Shown: piece after piece, positions 40,338 through 51,340 of the stretch
Layout of the letters: every line of letters begins with the position of its first letter
Numbering within the stretch: position 1 is the stretch's first letter
NCBI RefSeq assembly: GCF_024600715.1
Contig: NZ_CP102332.1
Coordinates: forward strand, 3,286,001 to 3,350,000
From: Streptomyces changanensis
Lineage (GTDB): Bacteria > Actinomycetota > Actinomycetes > Streptomycetales > Streptomycetaceae
Reading direction: 5' to 3'
Length of the DNA stretch: 64,000 nt
The notes under the pieces: model-generated
Seen by the model: only the letters and a program-made list of their open reading frames with translations
Databases searched by the model: none
What the model was told of the DNA's origin: nothing
Made by a program: the position numbers and the translations under genes

Positions 40338-41759
40338 ATGAGCGTTGTCACCAACACGACCACCATCGGCGCGATCGACGCGCCCAGCCGCCGCAACACC
40401 GAACTGGTGCTGCTCGGATTCGCCGTCGCGATCCCGGTCTTCGCGTACCTGAACGTGGGCCTCGCCCTCGACGGCGAGGTCCCGGCGGGCATGCTCGGCT
40501 ACGGCGTCGGGCTGGGTCTCCTCGCCGGCATCGCGCACCTGCTGATGCGGCGCTTCGCCAAGTACGCGGACCCGCTGCTGCTGCCCCTCGCCACCCTGCT
40601 CAACGGCCTCGGCCTCGTGCTGATCTGGCGCCTCGACCAGTCGCCGCGCCTCATCGCCGACTCCATGCGCCGCTACGGGAGCCACAGCGGGGACGCCCCG
40701 CAGCAGCTGCTGTACTCGGCGATCGGCGTGGCGCTGTTCCTGCTGGTGCTGGTCTTCCTGAAGGACCACCGCGTCCTCCAGCGCTACACGTACATCTCGA
40801 TGGTGGCGGCGATCGTCCTGCTGTTGCTGCCGCTCGTCCCCGGCCTCGGCGCCGACGTCTTCGGCGCCAAGATCTGGATCAAGGTCGGCCCGTTCTCCAT
40901 CCAGCCCGGCGAGTTCGCGAAGATCGTCATCGCGGTCTTCTTCTCCGGCTACCTGATGGTCAAGCGGGACGCCCTCGCGCTCGCCAGCCGCCGCTTCATG
41001 GGCCTCTACCTGCCCCGCGGCCGCGACCTCGGCCCGATCATCACGATCTGGGTCGTCAGCCTGCTCATCCTGGTCTTCGAGAACGACCTCGGTACGTCGC
41101 TGCTCTTCTTCGGCATGTTCGTGATCATGCTGTACGTGGCGACGGAGCGGACCAGCTGGATCGTCATGGGTCTGCTGATGTCCGTCGGCGGCGCGGTGAC
41201 CGTGGCCTCCTTCGCCGGGCACGTCCAGGCGCGTGTGCAGGCCTGGCAGGACCCGTTCTCCTGCTACGAGACGTCCCAGGCCTGCGACCAGATGACGCAG
41301 GTGCTCATGTCCTTCGGCTCCGGCGGCACGCTCGGCACGGGCCTCGGCCAGGGCCACTCCGACCTCATCGGCTTCGCTGCCAACTCCGACTTCATCTTCG
41401 CCACCGTCGGCGAGGAGCTCGGCCTGGCCGGCGTCATGGCGTTCCTCCTCCTCTACGGCCTGATCGTGGAGCGCGGCATCCGCACGGCGCTCGCGGCGCG
41501 GGACCCCTTCGGCAAGCTCCTCGCGACCGGCCTGTCCGGCGCGTTCGCGCTCCAGATCTTCGTGGTCGCCGGCGGCGTGATGGGCCTCATCCCGCTGACC
41601 GGCATGACCATGCCGTTCCTCGCGTACGGCGGTTCGTCCGTGATCGCCAACTGGGCGCTGATCGCGATCCTCCTCCGGATCAGCGACACCGCGCGGCGCC
41701 CAGCGCCGTCCCCCGCCCCGTCCCCCGACGCCGAGATGACCCAGGTGGTCCGTCCGTGA
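40338..41759 (+). CDS. FtsW/RodA/SpoVE-family peptidoglycan polymerase
   Basis: A 473-aa SEDS glycosyltransferase with about ten membrane helices. It has the family's conserved segments: VFGAKIWIKVGPFSIQPGEFAKI, FENDLGTSLLFFGMF, and LGTGLGQGHSDLIGFAANSDFIFATVGEELGLAG, then GMTMPFLAYGGSSVIANW. It polymerises lipid II with its cognate class B PBP, encoded next. RodA or FtsW cannot be decided from sequence alone; the location beside pbpA and the PASTA kinase fits the RodA-like member. AGGGGGG is 13 bases upstream of ATG 40338, a slightly long spacing. Confidence 0.92.
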   Translation: MSVVTNTTTIGAIDAPSRRNTELVLLGFAVAIPVFAYLNVGLALDGEVPAGMLGYGVGLGLLAGIAHLLMRRFAKYADPLLLPLATLLNGLGLVLIWRLDQSPRLIADSMRRYGSHSGDAPQQLLYSAIGVALFLLVLVFLKDHRVLQRYTYISMVAAIVLLLLPLVPGLGADVFGAKIWIKVGPFSIQPGEFAKIVIAVFFSGYLMVKRDALALASRRFMGLYLPRGRDLGPIITIWVVSLLILVFENDLGTSLLFFGMFVIMLYVATERTSWIVMGLLMSVGGAVTVASFAGHVQARVQAWQDPFSCYETSQACDQMTQVLMSFGSGGTLGTGLGQGHSDLIGFAANSDFIFATVGEELGLAGVMAFLLLYGLIVERGIRTALAARDPFGKLLATGLSGAFALQIFVVAGGVMGLIPLTGMTMPFLAYGGSSVIANWALIAILLRISDTARRPAPSPAPSPDAEMTQVVRP

Positions 41760-43216
41760 ACAAGCCCCTGCGCCACATCGCGATCTTCTGCGGCCTGTTG
41801 GTGCTCGCGCTGCTCCTGCGGGACAACTGGGTCCAGTTCGTCCGCAGCGACGAGCTGAACAAGCACCCGCGCAACAAGCGCGTGACGATCGAGCGGTACG
41901 CCTCCGTCCGCGGCGACATCATCGTCGACGGCAAGCCGATCACCGGCTCCGTCGACTCGAAGGACCCGCTGTACAAGTACAAGCGCACCTACGTGAACGG
42001 CCCCATGTGGGCGCCGGTCACCGGGTACGCCTCGCAGGCGTACGACGCCAACCAGCTGGAAAAGCTGCACGACACGATCCTCACCGGCAACGACGACCGG
42101 CTCTTCTTCGACCGCACGCTCTCCATGTTCACGGGCGACACGAAGAAGGGCGGCAACGTCGTCACGACCCTCAACGGCGCCGCCCAGAAGGCCGCCTTCG
42201 AGGGGCTCGGCAAGAAGAAGGGCGCCGTCGCGGCCATCGACCCGCAGACGGGCAAGATCCTCGCGCTGGCGTCCACCCCGTCGTACGACCCCTCCACCTT
42301 CGCCGGCTACCAGGCCGAGGACGAGAAGGCGTGGGTCGCGCTGGACAAGGACAAGAACAAGCCGAAGCAGAACCGCGCGCTGCGCGAGATCTACCCGCCC
42401 GGCTCGACGTTCAAGGTCCTCACGGCCGCCGCGGCGCTGGAGAACGGCAAGGTCAAGGACATCGACGCGCCGACGGACACGCCGGAGCCGTACCTGCTGC
42501 CGCTGTCGACCGTGCCGATGAAGAACCACGCCCAGGGGTGCGAGAACGCCACGCTCAACTACGCGATGCAGTGGTCGTGCAACTCCGTCTTCGCGAAGCT
42601 CGGTGACGAGGTCGGCCGCGACAAGATGGTCGAGATGGCCGAGAAGTTCGGCTTCAACAACGCGGAGATCGACACCCCGGTCCGCGCCGCGGCCTCCGTC
42701 TACGACAAGACCATGGACCGCGGCGGCAACGCCCTGTCCTCCATCGGCCAGTTCAACACGGCGACCACGCCGCTCCAGATGGCCATGGTCACGGCGGCCA
42801 TCGCCAACGACGGCAAGCTGATGAAGCCGTACATGGTCGACCAGCTCGTCGCTCCGAACCTCGACGTCATCGAGCGGAACGAGCCCGAGGAGATGAGCCG
42901 CCCGATGTCGCAGGAGACGGCGCAGCTCGTCCAGAAGATGATGGAGAACGTCGTCGAGAACGGCACCGGCAAGAACGCCGCCATCCGCGGCGTGACCGTC
43001 GGCGGCAAGACCGGTACGGCGCAGCACGGCGAGAAGAACAAGGCCCGCCCGTACGCGTGGTTCATCTCCTACGCGAAGACCGACAGCGGCTCCCCCGTCG
43101 CCGTCGCGGTGGTCGTCGAGGACTCGGACGCGACCCGCGACGACATCAGCGGCGGCGGCCTGGCCGCCCCGATCGCCCGGTCCGTGATGAAGGCGGTACT
43201 CGACGGCCGTGGGTGA
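41756..43216 (+). CDS. pbpA: PbpA, class B penicillin-binding protein
   Basis: A 486-aa monofunctional transpeptidase. N-terminal membrane anchor HIAIFCGLLVLALLL (residues 5-20), a dimerisation region, then the penicillin-binding domain with the three catalytic motifs STFK (PPGSTFKVLTAAAAL), SCN (MQWSCNSVFAKLG) and KTG (GGKTGTAQHG). It cross-links glycan strands made by the SEDS protein encoded upstream, with which it overlaps by GTGA. No PASTA domains are present. Confidence 0.94.
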   Translation: MNKPLRHIAIFCGLLVLALLLRDNWVQFVRSDELNKHPRNKRVTIERYASVRGDIIVDGKPITGSVDSKDPLYKYKRTYVNGPMWAPVTGYASQAYDANQLEKLHDTILTGNDDRLFFDRTLSMFTGDTKKGGNVVTTLNGAAQKAAFEGLGKKKGAVAAIDPQTGKILALASTPSYDPSTFAGYQAEDEKAWVALDKDKNKPKQNRALREIYPPGSTFKVLTAAAALENGKVKDIDAPTDTPEPYLLPLSTVPMKNHAQGCENATLNYAMQWSCNSVFAKLGDEVGRDKMVEMAEKFGFNNAEIDTPVRAAASVYDKTMDRGGNALSSIGQFNTATTPLQMAMVTAAIANDGKLMKPYMVDQLVAPNLDVIERNEPEEMSRPMSQETAQLVQKMMENVVENGTGKNAAIRGVTVGGKTGTAQHGEKNKARPYAWFISYAKTDSGSPVAVAVVVEDSDATRDDISGGGLAAPIARSVMKAVLDGRG

Positions 43217-43360
43217 CCCGGTGGATGTGTACCGGTCCCGTATCAGCTTTCGGTCACGGGGTGATCAGCTTCCCGTGGCCGGTAGCCTGTGCGCGGACAG
43301 CACACCGCCGGACCACTCAGACGGTTGCGGCCGGGACTGACGGAGAGGGCTGGAACAGTT

Positions 43361-45421
<2,061 letters not shown>

Positions 45422-45481
45422 CGGCCCGGGAGACCGCGGTTCTCGCGGGCCTGCGGGCCTGCGGGCCCACGACAGCTGACG

Positions 45482-45516
45482 AAGGCCCGGTCCCCTGTGA
45501 GGGGGCCGGGCCTTTT
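45482..45516. terminator. Bidirectional terminator between pknB and srtE2
   Basis: AAGGCCCGG-CCCC pairs with GGGG-CCGGGCCTT, giving about 13 base pairs with a TGTGA loop. It is followed by TTTT on the plus strand and preceded by A-rich bases, so it can serve both convergent genes. Confidence 0.75.
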
Positions 45517-45643
45517 CCGTTGCCGTGATCGTCCTGGTCGCCGCGGTCACCCCGGTCGTCCTGGTCGCCCCGCCGGGGCGGGGCACGGTGGCGCGAGGGT
45601 CCGATGGCGCGAGGGTCCGGTGGCGCGGGGCGGGGCGTGGCGG

Positions 45644-46321
45644 TCAGCGCAGCTCGGCCGGCTTCGTCCGGTCCCCGTCGACCTTCTCCGTACGCACGAG
45701 CTCGCCCCAGACGATGTAGCGGAAGTCGGAGGTCAGGATCGGCGTGCAGGTCGTGAGCGTGATGTACCGGCCGGGCTTGGTGCGGCCGGACTCCTTGGGG
45801 ACCGGCTGGAGGACGTCCACGTTGAACCGCGAGGTCTTCGGCAGCGTCTCGTAGACCTTGTAGACGAACCAGGTGTCCTTCGTCTCGAAGACGATCGGGT
45901 CGCCGGACTTCAGCTTGTGGATGTTGTGGAACTTCGCGCCGTGGCCGTCGCGGTGCGCGGCGAGCGTGAAGTTGCCCGTGCGGTCCTGCGGGAGCGCCGA
46001 CTTGATCGGCTCGGTGTAGTAGCCGGCGACGCCGTGGTTGAGGACGTCCGCACTGGTGCCCGCCTTGACCAGCACCTCGTCGCCGCCCATGGCCGGTACG
46101 TGCAGGAAGCCGACGCCGCCCTTGGTGTCGAGGGCGCCCGGCCCGGTGTCGGACCAGCTGTCGCGCACCGCGTCGCCCTGCGCGTCCGCCTCGCGGTCGG
46201 CCAGGACGTTGGTCCACCACAGCGAGTAGACGACGAACAGCCCCATCAGCACGCCTGCGGTGATCAGCAGTTCGCCGAAGACACTGATGACGCCGGCGAT
46301 CCGGCTGCGCGCACGTGCCAC
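45644..46321 (-). CDS. srtE2: Class E sortase SrtE2
   Basis: A 225-aa sortase: N-terminal membrane helix (GVISVFGELLITAGVLMGLFVVYSLWW) and catalytic domain with His in LAAHRDGHGAKFHNI, Cys in ITLTTCTP and Arg in TSDFRYIVWGEL. Class E sortases cleave LAXTG-type signals; in S. coelicolor the SrtE1/SrtE2 pair anchors long chaplins for aerial growth (named from that precedent). GTG 46321 lies 23 bases after srtE1. No LAXTG substrate is encoded in this window, so its cargo is elsewhere. Confidence 0.9.
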   Translation of the reverse strand: MARARSRIAGVISVFGELLITAGVLMGLFVVYSLWWTNVLADREADAQGDAVRDSWSDTGPGALDTKGGVGFLHVPAMGGDEVLVKAGTSADVLNHGVAGYYTEPIKSALPQDRTGNFTLAAHRDGHGAKFHNIHKLKSGDPIVFETKDTWFVYKVYETLPKTSRFNVDVLQPVPKESGRTKPGRYITLTTCTPILTSDFRYIVWGELVRTEKVDGDRTKPAELR

Positions 46322-46344
46322 TACTTCTGTCCCGTCTTGAGGTG

Positions 46345-47757
46345 TCAGCCCGCTAGCGCGTCCGGTACGCCCTTGCTGCGCGGCCGTTCTTCCACCATCT
46401 TCCCCCACACGATCATGCGGTAGGTGCTGGTGAACTCCGGGGTGCAGGTGGTCAGGGTGAGGTACCGGCCCGGTCCGGTGAAGCCGGATCCGTCGGGGAC
46501 GGGCTTGAGCACCGAGACGTTCGAGGGCGGAGTCTGCGGCAGGATACTCGCCATCTCGTAGATGTAGTACGCGTCCCTCGTCTCGACGACGATGGGGTCG
46601 CCGGGCCGCAGCTGGTTGATGTACCGGAAGGGCTCGCCGTGCGTGTTGCGGTGGCCCGCCACGGCGAAGTTGCCCTGCTTGTCGGAGGGCATGGCGGTCT
46701 TCAGGGCGCCTTCGGCGTAGTGGCCGGCCATGCCCTTGTCGAGCACCTTCTCCTTGTCGATGCCCTCGGCGACGGGCACGGCGACGTCGAGCTTCGGGAT
46801 GTGGAGTATGGCGAAGCCCTCGCCCGCCTCGAAGACGCCCGGTTCGCCGGTGCCCCCGCCCTTCGCCCAGTCCTCCGCGATGCGGTCCTTGGCCCTGTCG
46901 ACCTCCAGCCCGGCCTGCACGTTCGTCCACCACAGCTGGTAGGCGACGAAGAGGAGCATCAGCACGCCGAAGGTGATGAAGACCTCGCCCATGACCCGGC
47001 TGGCGATCACGCCGAAGCCCTCCTTGGCCGCCCGGGCGGCCCGGCGCGCCTCGACGCGGGACATGGGCGTGCCGGAGGCGGGCGCCGCGGTGGGCGCCGG
47101 GGACGCGGGCGCGCGGCGGCGGCCCCGGGACTTCGCGGCGCGCCGCCGCTCGGCGCGACCGCCGGCGGGTGGGGCGTCCGCCGCCGTGGGGCCCGCGGCC
47201 GGCGGGGCGGGATCGTCCGTCACGGGGGCGAGCACGGCCGTCGCGTCGACGCCGGGGGGCTCGGCGGCCCGGTCGTACTCCGCCGCGGGCGGCTGCCGGT
47301 ACGCCGGGGGCCGCTGTCCGCGCGGCGCCGGGTCACCGTAGGTCGCCGGCTCCGGGTACGCGGGCCGCGCGTACGGCGGCTCCGCGCGCCCGGGCGGCTG
47401 TTCGCCGTAAGCGGGTTCCTGCGGCTGTGTGGCGGGCTGCGGGCGGGCGTGCCGGCCGTGGCGGCCCTGCGGCGCCTGGAGGCCGTCGTAGGACTCGTAG
47501 GCCGCGTACGGGGCCTCGTGGGCCGTCCCGTACGGCTCGTACGGGGCTTGGTACGGGTCGGGAGCGGCTGCCGGGTCCGCGAGGGGCCCGGCGGGCGCCG
47601 CGTACGGCTGCTGCGGCCACTGCCCGGGCTGCTGGGCCGGCGCGGGCTGCTGGGCCGGTTCGGGCCCCGGCTCCTGGTCCGGTGCGTTCGTCGCCCGGAA
47701 CCAGGGCGACCCCTCCTGCTCGCCCCCCGTGGCGTGCCCGGGACGCCCCGGGGTCAC
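46345..47757 (-). CDS. srtE1: Class E sortase SrtE1 with long Pro-rich N-terminus
   Basis: A 470-aa sortase. Residues 1-245 are a cytoplasmic Pro/Gln/Tyr/Ala-rich disordered region; a membrane helix follows (MGEVFITFGVLMLLFVAYQLWW, near 255-277), then the sortase domain with His in VAGHRNTHGEPFRYIN, Cys in LTLTTCTPEFT and Arg in STYRMIVWG. The N-terminal region is far longer than in SrtE2 and may mediate protein interactions. GTG 47757 overlaps the pabA stop by 4 bases. Acts outside the membrane on LAXTG proteins. Confidence 0.9.
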   Translation of the reverse strand: MTPGRPGHATGGEQEGSPWFRATNAPDQEPGPEPAQQPAPAQQPGQWPQQPYAAPAGPLADPAAAPDPYQAPYEPYGTAHEAPYAAYESYDGLQAPQGRHGRHARPQPATQPQEPAYGEQPPGRAEPPYARPAYPEPATYGDPAPRGQRPPAYRQPPAAEYDRAAEPPGVDATAVLAPVTDDPAPPAAGPTAADAPPAGGRAERRRAAKSRGRRRAPASPAPTAAPASGTPMSRVEARRAARAAKEGFGVIASRVMGEVFITFGVLMLLFVAYQLWWTNVQAGLEVDRAKDRIAEDWAKGGGTGEPGVFEAGEGFAILHIPKLDVAVPVAEGIDKEKVLDKGMAGHYAEGALKTAMPSDKQGNFAVAGHRNTHGEPFRYINQLRPGDPIVVETRDAYYIYEMASILPQTPPSNVSVLKPVPDGSGFTGPGRYLTLTTCTPEFTSTYRMIVWGKMVEERPRSKGVPDALAG

Positions 47758-48392
47758 GCGACGGCCTTGCCCACCACCGGCGCGAGACCCGCGGAACGGC
47801 CGACCGCCCCGGTGTCACCGCACTGCTCCAGCCAGTTGGCGAGCATCAGGTGACCGTGCTCGGTGAGCACCGACTCGGGGTGGAACTGGACGCCTTCCAC
47901 GGCGTGCTCCCGGTGGCGCAGCCCCATGATGATCCCGTCCTCGGTGCGCGCCGTGACCTCCAGGACGTCGGGGAGCGCGGTGGGCTCGGCGGCCAGGGAG
48001 TGGTAGCGCGTCGCGGTGAACGGCGAGGGCAGACCGGTGAAGACGCCCTTGCCGCCGTGGACCACCGGGGAGGTCTTGCCGTGCAGCAGCTCGGGCGCGC
48101 GGTCGACCACGCCGCCGTACGCGACGGCCATGGACTGCATGCCGAGGCAGACGCCGAAGACCGGTACGCCCGTGGCGGCGCAGTGCCGGACCATGTCCAC
48201 GCACACGCCGGCCTCCTCGGGCGTACCCGGGCCGGGAGACAGCAGGACGCCGTCGAAGCCGTCCTGGGCGTGGCCGAGCTCGACCTCGTCGTTGCGCAGG
48301 ACCTCGCACTCGGCGCCGAGCTGGTACAGGTACTGGACGAGGTTGAAGACGAAGCTGTCGTAGTTGTCGACGACGAGGATGCGCGCGCTCAC
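47754..48392 (-). CDS. pabA: PabA/TrpG-type glutamine amidotransferase
   Basis: A 212-aa class I amidotransferase, the glutaminase half of aminodeoxychorismate or anthranilate synthase. It begins ARILVVDNYDSFVFNLVQYL; the nucleophile Cys is in FGVCLGMQSMAVAYGG, and the His/Glu pair is in VEGVQFHPESVLTEHG. It supplies ammonia for p-aminobenzoate (folate) or tryptophan synthesis; the partner is not in this window. GTG 48392 overlaps the stop of the small membrane protein upstream, and it overlaps srtE1 downstream. Being followed by cell-surface sortases is odd but is conserved in my memory of Streptomyces. Confidence 0.92.
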   Translation of the reverse strand: MSARILVVDNYDSFVFNLVQYLYQLGAECEVLRNDEVELGHAQDGFDGVLLSPGPGTPEEAGVCVDMVRHCAATGVPVFGVCLGMQSMAVAYGGVVDRAPELLHGKTSPVVHGGKGVFTGLPSPFTATRYHSLAAEPTALPDVLEVTARTEDGIIMGLRHREHAVEGVQFHPESVLTEHGHLMLANWLEQCGDTGAVGRSAGLAPVVGKAVA

Positions 48393-48550
48393 TGACCGTC
48401 CACCGTCACATCATTGAACGGAAGCAGTGGCTCCGCCCACGGGAACACGTACTGGAAGAGGAGAAAGACGACCCCGAGGCCGAGCAGGAGCGCGATGACC
48501 GATCGCACCCACGCGTTGCCCGGGAGATGCCGCCAGATCCAGCCGTACAT
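48389..48550 (-). CDS. 53-aa membrane protein upstream of pabA
   Basis: A short gene, MYGWIWRHLPGNAWVRSV..., with one membrane helix (about residues 18-38) and an acidic end FNDVTVDGQ. I chose ATG 48550, since the next start would be far upstream in low-complexity DNA. Its stop overlaps the pabA GTG by 4 bases, which is strong evidence that it is a real translated gene. Function unknown. Confidence 0.75.
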   Translation of the reverse strand: MYGWIWRHLPGNAWVRSVIALLLGLGVVFLLFQYVFPWAEPLLPFNDVTVDGQ

Positions 48551-48712
48551 GACGTCTGCCGTCCCTTCCGTTCGATACCGCACCAGAGTACGGGGCGAAC
48601 CCCCTCCGGTGGGGCGGCTGTGGAAAGCCGCCCGCGCGGCCCGCGTCACACGCCCCCGCCCGCCTTGCCCCGGCCTCTCTGCCCCCACCCCCGGCCGCCG
48701 GACGGCACGGAC

Positions 48713-48736
48713 GGACGGGCGGACGGGCGGACGGGC
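48713..48736. repeat. 8-bp tandem repeat GGACGGGC
   Basis: Three exact copies of GGACGGGC lie in the gap between the DUF881 gene and the small membrane protein (48551-48778). Confidence 0.7.
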
Positions 48737-48778
48737 GGAGCGAGACGGCGCCGGGGCAGGGGCCGGGGGGACGCCCGG

Positions 48779-49546
48779 TCAGGCGGCCGGCTCGGCGTAC
48801 CGCAGGTCGACGGTGCCGGTGTAGCCGGGCAGCGTCATGGCGCCGCGCGAGTCGACCTTCCAGCCGAGCCCGTACGCCTTCACGTACAGCTGGTAGTTCT
48901 GGACGGCGGGGGAGAGCGCGAGGGCCCGGCGCAGCCTGCCGGTGTCGCCGACGGCGGTGATCCGGTAGGGCGGGGAGTAGACGCGGCCCTGGAGGATCAG
49001 GGTGTTGCCGACGCAGCGGACCGCGCTGGTGGAGATCAGCCGCTGGTCCATGACCTGGATGCCCCGTGCGCCCCCCTGCCAGAGGGCGTTGACGACGGCC
49101 TGGAGGTCCTGCTGGTGGATCACCAGGTCGTTGGCCTGCGGCTCGGGGTATCCGGGGGCGGCGCGGGCGTCCGGCGGGGCGTCGTTGAGCGTGACGGTGA
49201 GGCCGTCGCCGGAGACCTCGGTGGTACCGGCCGCCTTCTCCAGGGCTCCGAGCCGGGCGTCCTCGGCCTCGCTGGAGCCGGCGTCGCGGCGGGCGAGCCC
49301 GTCGACCTCCTCGCGCACGGTCGCCGTGGTCTCCTCCAGCTTCTTGTTCTTCTCGCTGCGGTCCAGGACGAGATCGGAGAGGCGCAACAGGGAGTCGTCC
49401 GTGCGGATGTTGGTGCCCCTGGCCGTGTTGAAGCTGGTGACGAAGATCAGGCCCGCGAGCGCGAACACGGCGGCCGTCAGCAGCCGTACCGGCCGCCACT
49501 TCCCGCGCCGGGCGGCTCCCGTGGGAGAGTCGGCTGAATTGCTCAA
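48779..49546 (-). CDS. DUF881-family membrane protein
   Basis: A 255-aa protein. One N-terminal membrane helix (VRLLTAAVFALAGLIFVTSFNTA, about 20-42), a coiled-coil-like helix (DLVLDRSEKNKKLEETTATVREEVDGLARRD) and an external DUF881 domain with VTLNDAPPD, LVIHQQDLQAVVNALWQGGARGIQVMDQRL and VYSPPYRITAVGD. DUF881 proteins cluster near division genes in Gram-positives but their role is not established. The start codon appears to be TTG 49546, with AAGGAG and AAGGG upstream; no ATG or GTG is available before the membrane helix. It is divergent from crgA. Confidence 0.85.
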   Translation of the reverse strand: MSNSADSPTGAARRGKWRPVRLLTAAVFALAGLIFVTSFNTARGTNIRTDDSLLRLSDLVLDRSEKNKKLEETTATVREEVDGLARRDAGSSEAEDARLGALEKAAGTTEVSGDGLTVTLNDAPPDARAAPGYPEPQANDLVIHQQDLQAVVNALWQGGARGIQVMDQRLISTSAVRCVGNTLILQGRVYSPPYRITAVGDTGRLRRALALSPAVQNYQLYVKAYGLGWKVDSRGAMTLPGYTGTVDLRYAEPAA

Positions 49547-49691
49547 CGTACCCTTATCTCCTTAGGCGTCGCCGAAGCACTACGCTAACGGACGCCTGGG
49601 CGAGGAGGCGGGCCACCTCGCTCCGAGCCCAGTACCAGCCAAAGTCACCGTTTCCGCGCGGTCACGCAGCGCATCGACAGGAGAGTCCCTC

Positions 49692-49949
49692 GTGCCGAAG
49701 TCACGTATCCGCAAGAAGGCCGACTTCACGCCGCCCCCCGCCGCGAAGCAGGCGACCGCCATCAAGCTGACCAACCACAGCTGGGTCGCCCCGGTCATGC
49801 TGGCGCTCTTCGCGATCGGGCTGGCGTGGATCGTGGTCTTCTTCGTCACCGACGGCACGCTGCCCATGGAGTCGCTGAGGAACTGGAACGTCGCCGTCGG
49901 CTTCGGCTTCATCGCCGCCGGCTTCGCCGTCTCGACCCAGTGGAAGTAG
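49692..49949 (+). CDS. crgA: CrgA cell division inhibitor
   Basis: An 85-aa protein, the usual CrgA size, starting [15 protein letters not shown] with two membrane helices ([23 protein letters not shown] and [18 protein letters not shown]). CrgA coordinates the timing of septation during sporulation in Streptomyces and interacts with divisome proteins in mycobacteria. GTG 49692 is preceded by AGGAGAG. It is divergent from the DUF881 gene, and the DNA after it carries three DnaA boxes. Confidence 0.96.
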   Translation: MPKSRIRKKADFTPPPAAKQATAIKLTNHSWVAPVMLALFAIGLAWIVVFFVTDGTLPMESLRNWNVAVGFGFIAAGFAVSTQWK

Positions 49950-49984
49950 CGGAAGCGCCCTCTCACGTCAAGCACTCGTGAGGG

Positions 49985-50185
49985 TTATCCACAGCGTTGT
50001 ACACAGCCGTGGAAAAGGTCAGACCATCTGTGGATAACCCGCATGGTGTTGACGCCGATGTGACTGCGCCACACACCCGAGCCCTGTCGTAGCGCCCCTC
50101 GCCGCACCGAAAAGACCCAGGTCAGCGACGAGGGGCACGGGTGTTCCCGACAGGCGGCAGTGGAGTCGTCACAGGCTGTGGACAA
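49985..50185. other. Three DnaA boxes between crgA and the rhomboid gene
   Basis: TTATCCACA (49985-49993, plus), TGTGGATAA (50029-50037, minus) and TGTGGACAA (50177-50185, minus) all lie in the 255-bp gap 49950-50204. The first two are perfect boxes in inverted orientation, 35 bases apart. A weak hairpin at 49958-49984 (CTCACG/CGTGAG) may terminate crgA. Confidence 0.6.
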
Positions 50186-50204
50186 CTATGGGGAAAGCCG
50201 GTGC

Positions 50205-51083
50205 TCAGCTGAGCGCGGCCGTCCTCATCACGGTCATGACGACGGTCGCCACCAGCACCAGCGCGCAGACGCCCCACTGCACCACGGGCCGCCGCTCCCG
50301 CGGGCCGCTGACCAGGCCGTACGCGATGACCGCCCCCGCGACCAGTCCGCCGAGGTGCGCCTCCCAGGCGATGGTGTCCCGGAAGACCACGGTGATGAGG
50401 ACGTTCAGGGCGATCAGCCCCAGGACCGGCCGCAGGTCGTACCGCAGCCGCCGCACCATGACGAACGTCGCGCCCATCAGCCCGAACACCGCGCCCGACG
50501 CGCCGAGGGAGCCCTGGTTCGGCGCCGCGACCACATAGGTCAGGGCGCTGCCGGCCAGCCCCGACAGCAGGAACAGCGCGAGGTACCGGACCCGGCCGAA
50601 CGCCGCCTCCAGCGGACCGCCGAGCACCCACAGGCCCAGCATGTTGAAGCCGATGTGCCAGACCTCCTGGTGCAGGAAGACCGACGTCACCATCCGGTAC
50701 CACTCGCCGTCGGCGACGCCGATCACCCGGCCCAGCTGGAGGTCGTAGGCGAGACCGATGAGCAGCGTTCGGTCGACGAAGTCGGCGACGAACAGGCCGG
50801 CCAGGAAGACCAGGGCGTTCGCCCCGATCAGCACCTTGGTGACGAGGTGGGGATCACCCGCCGTGAGGGGACCGCCCGCGATGTTGCGGGGACGTGCGGC
50901 CGCCGCGCCGTGGCCCGTGCCCGACCCGCTCCGCACGCACTCCGGGCACTGGAAGCCCACCGACGCCTCGACCATGCAGTCCGGGCAGATCGGCCGCTCG
51001 CAGCGCGTGCACCGGATGCCGGTCTCCACCCCGGGGTGGCGGTAGCAGCTCGACAGCCCGTGCGGCGCCTGGTCCTGCTCCAT
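50205..51083 (-). CDS. Rhomboid-family intramembrane protease with N-terminal zinc finger
   Basis: A 292-aa protein. Residues 10-50 form a B-box-like zinc-binding region (CYRHPGVETGIRCTRCERPICPDCMVEASVGFQCPEC). Six or seven helices follow with the rhomboid signature: MVTSVFLHQEVWHIGFNMLGLWVLG, catalytic Ser in GASGAVFGLMGA, and His in AHLGGLVAGAVIAYG. Rhomboids cleave transmembrane segments; the substrate is unknown. ATG 51083 opens the gene. It is convergent with crgA. Confidence 0.9.
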   Translation of the reverse strand: MEQDQAPHGLSSCYRHPGVETGIRCTRCERPICPDCMVEASVGFQCPECVRSGSGTGHGAAAARPRNIAGGPLTAGDPHLVTKVLIGANALVFLAGLFVADFVDRTLLIGLAYDLQLGRVIGVADGEWYRMVTSVFLHQEVWHIGFNMLGLWVLGGPLEAAFGRVRYLALFLLSGLAGSALTYVVAAPNQGSLGASGAVFGLMGATFVMVRRLRYDLRPVLGLIALNVLITVVFRDTIAWEAHLGGLVAGAVIAYGLVSGPRERRPVVQWGVCALVLVATVVMTVMRTAALS

Positions 51084-51183
51084 GGGGATCCCCTCGTCGT
51101 CGTGCGCGTACCAACGCCCCGCCCATCCTTACGGACGGGCGGGGCGGAAAGGTTCCCCGGCGGACCGGAGACGGCTCCCCGGC

Positions 51184-51312
51184 GGGACCGGCCACCCCGG
51201 AACCGGCGGGCCGGGGGCCGGTGGGCAGGTGTCCGGCGGACCGGGCGGCCGGGTGACCGGCGGACCGGAAGACCAGCGGACCGGTGGGCCGGGTGATCGG
51301 CCGGACCGGATG
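51184..51312. repeat. Degenerate ACCGGCGGACCGG repeats
   Basis: At least six loosely conserved units of the type CCGG(C/T)GGNCCGG fill the gap between the cyclophilin and rhomboid genes (51084-51340). Many self-complementary GGCCGG or CCGGACCGG pieces could fold and act as terminator, but no single hairpin stands out. Confidence 0.45.
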
Positions 51313-51340
51313 ACCGGGGCGGTCGCCCTCGGTCGGTCGG

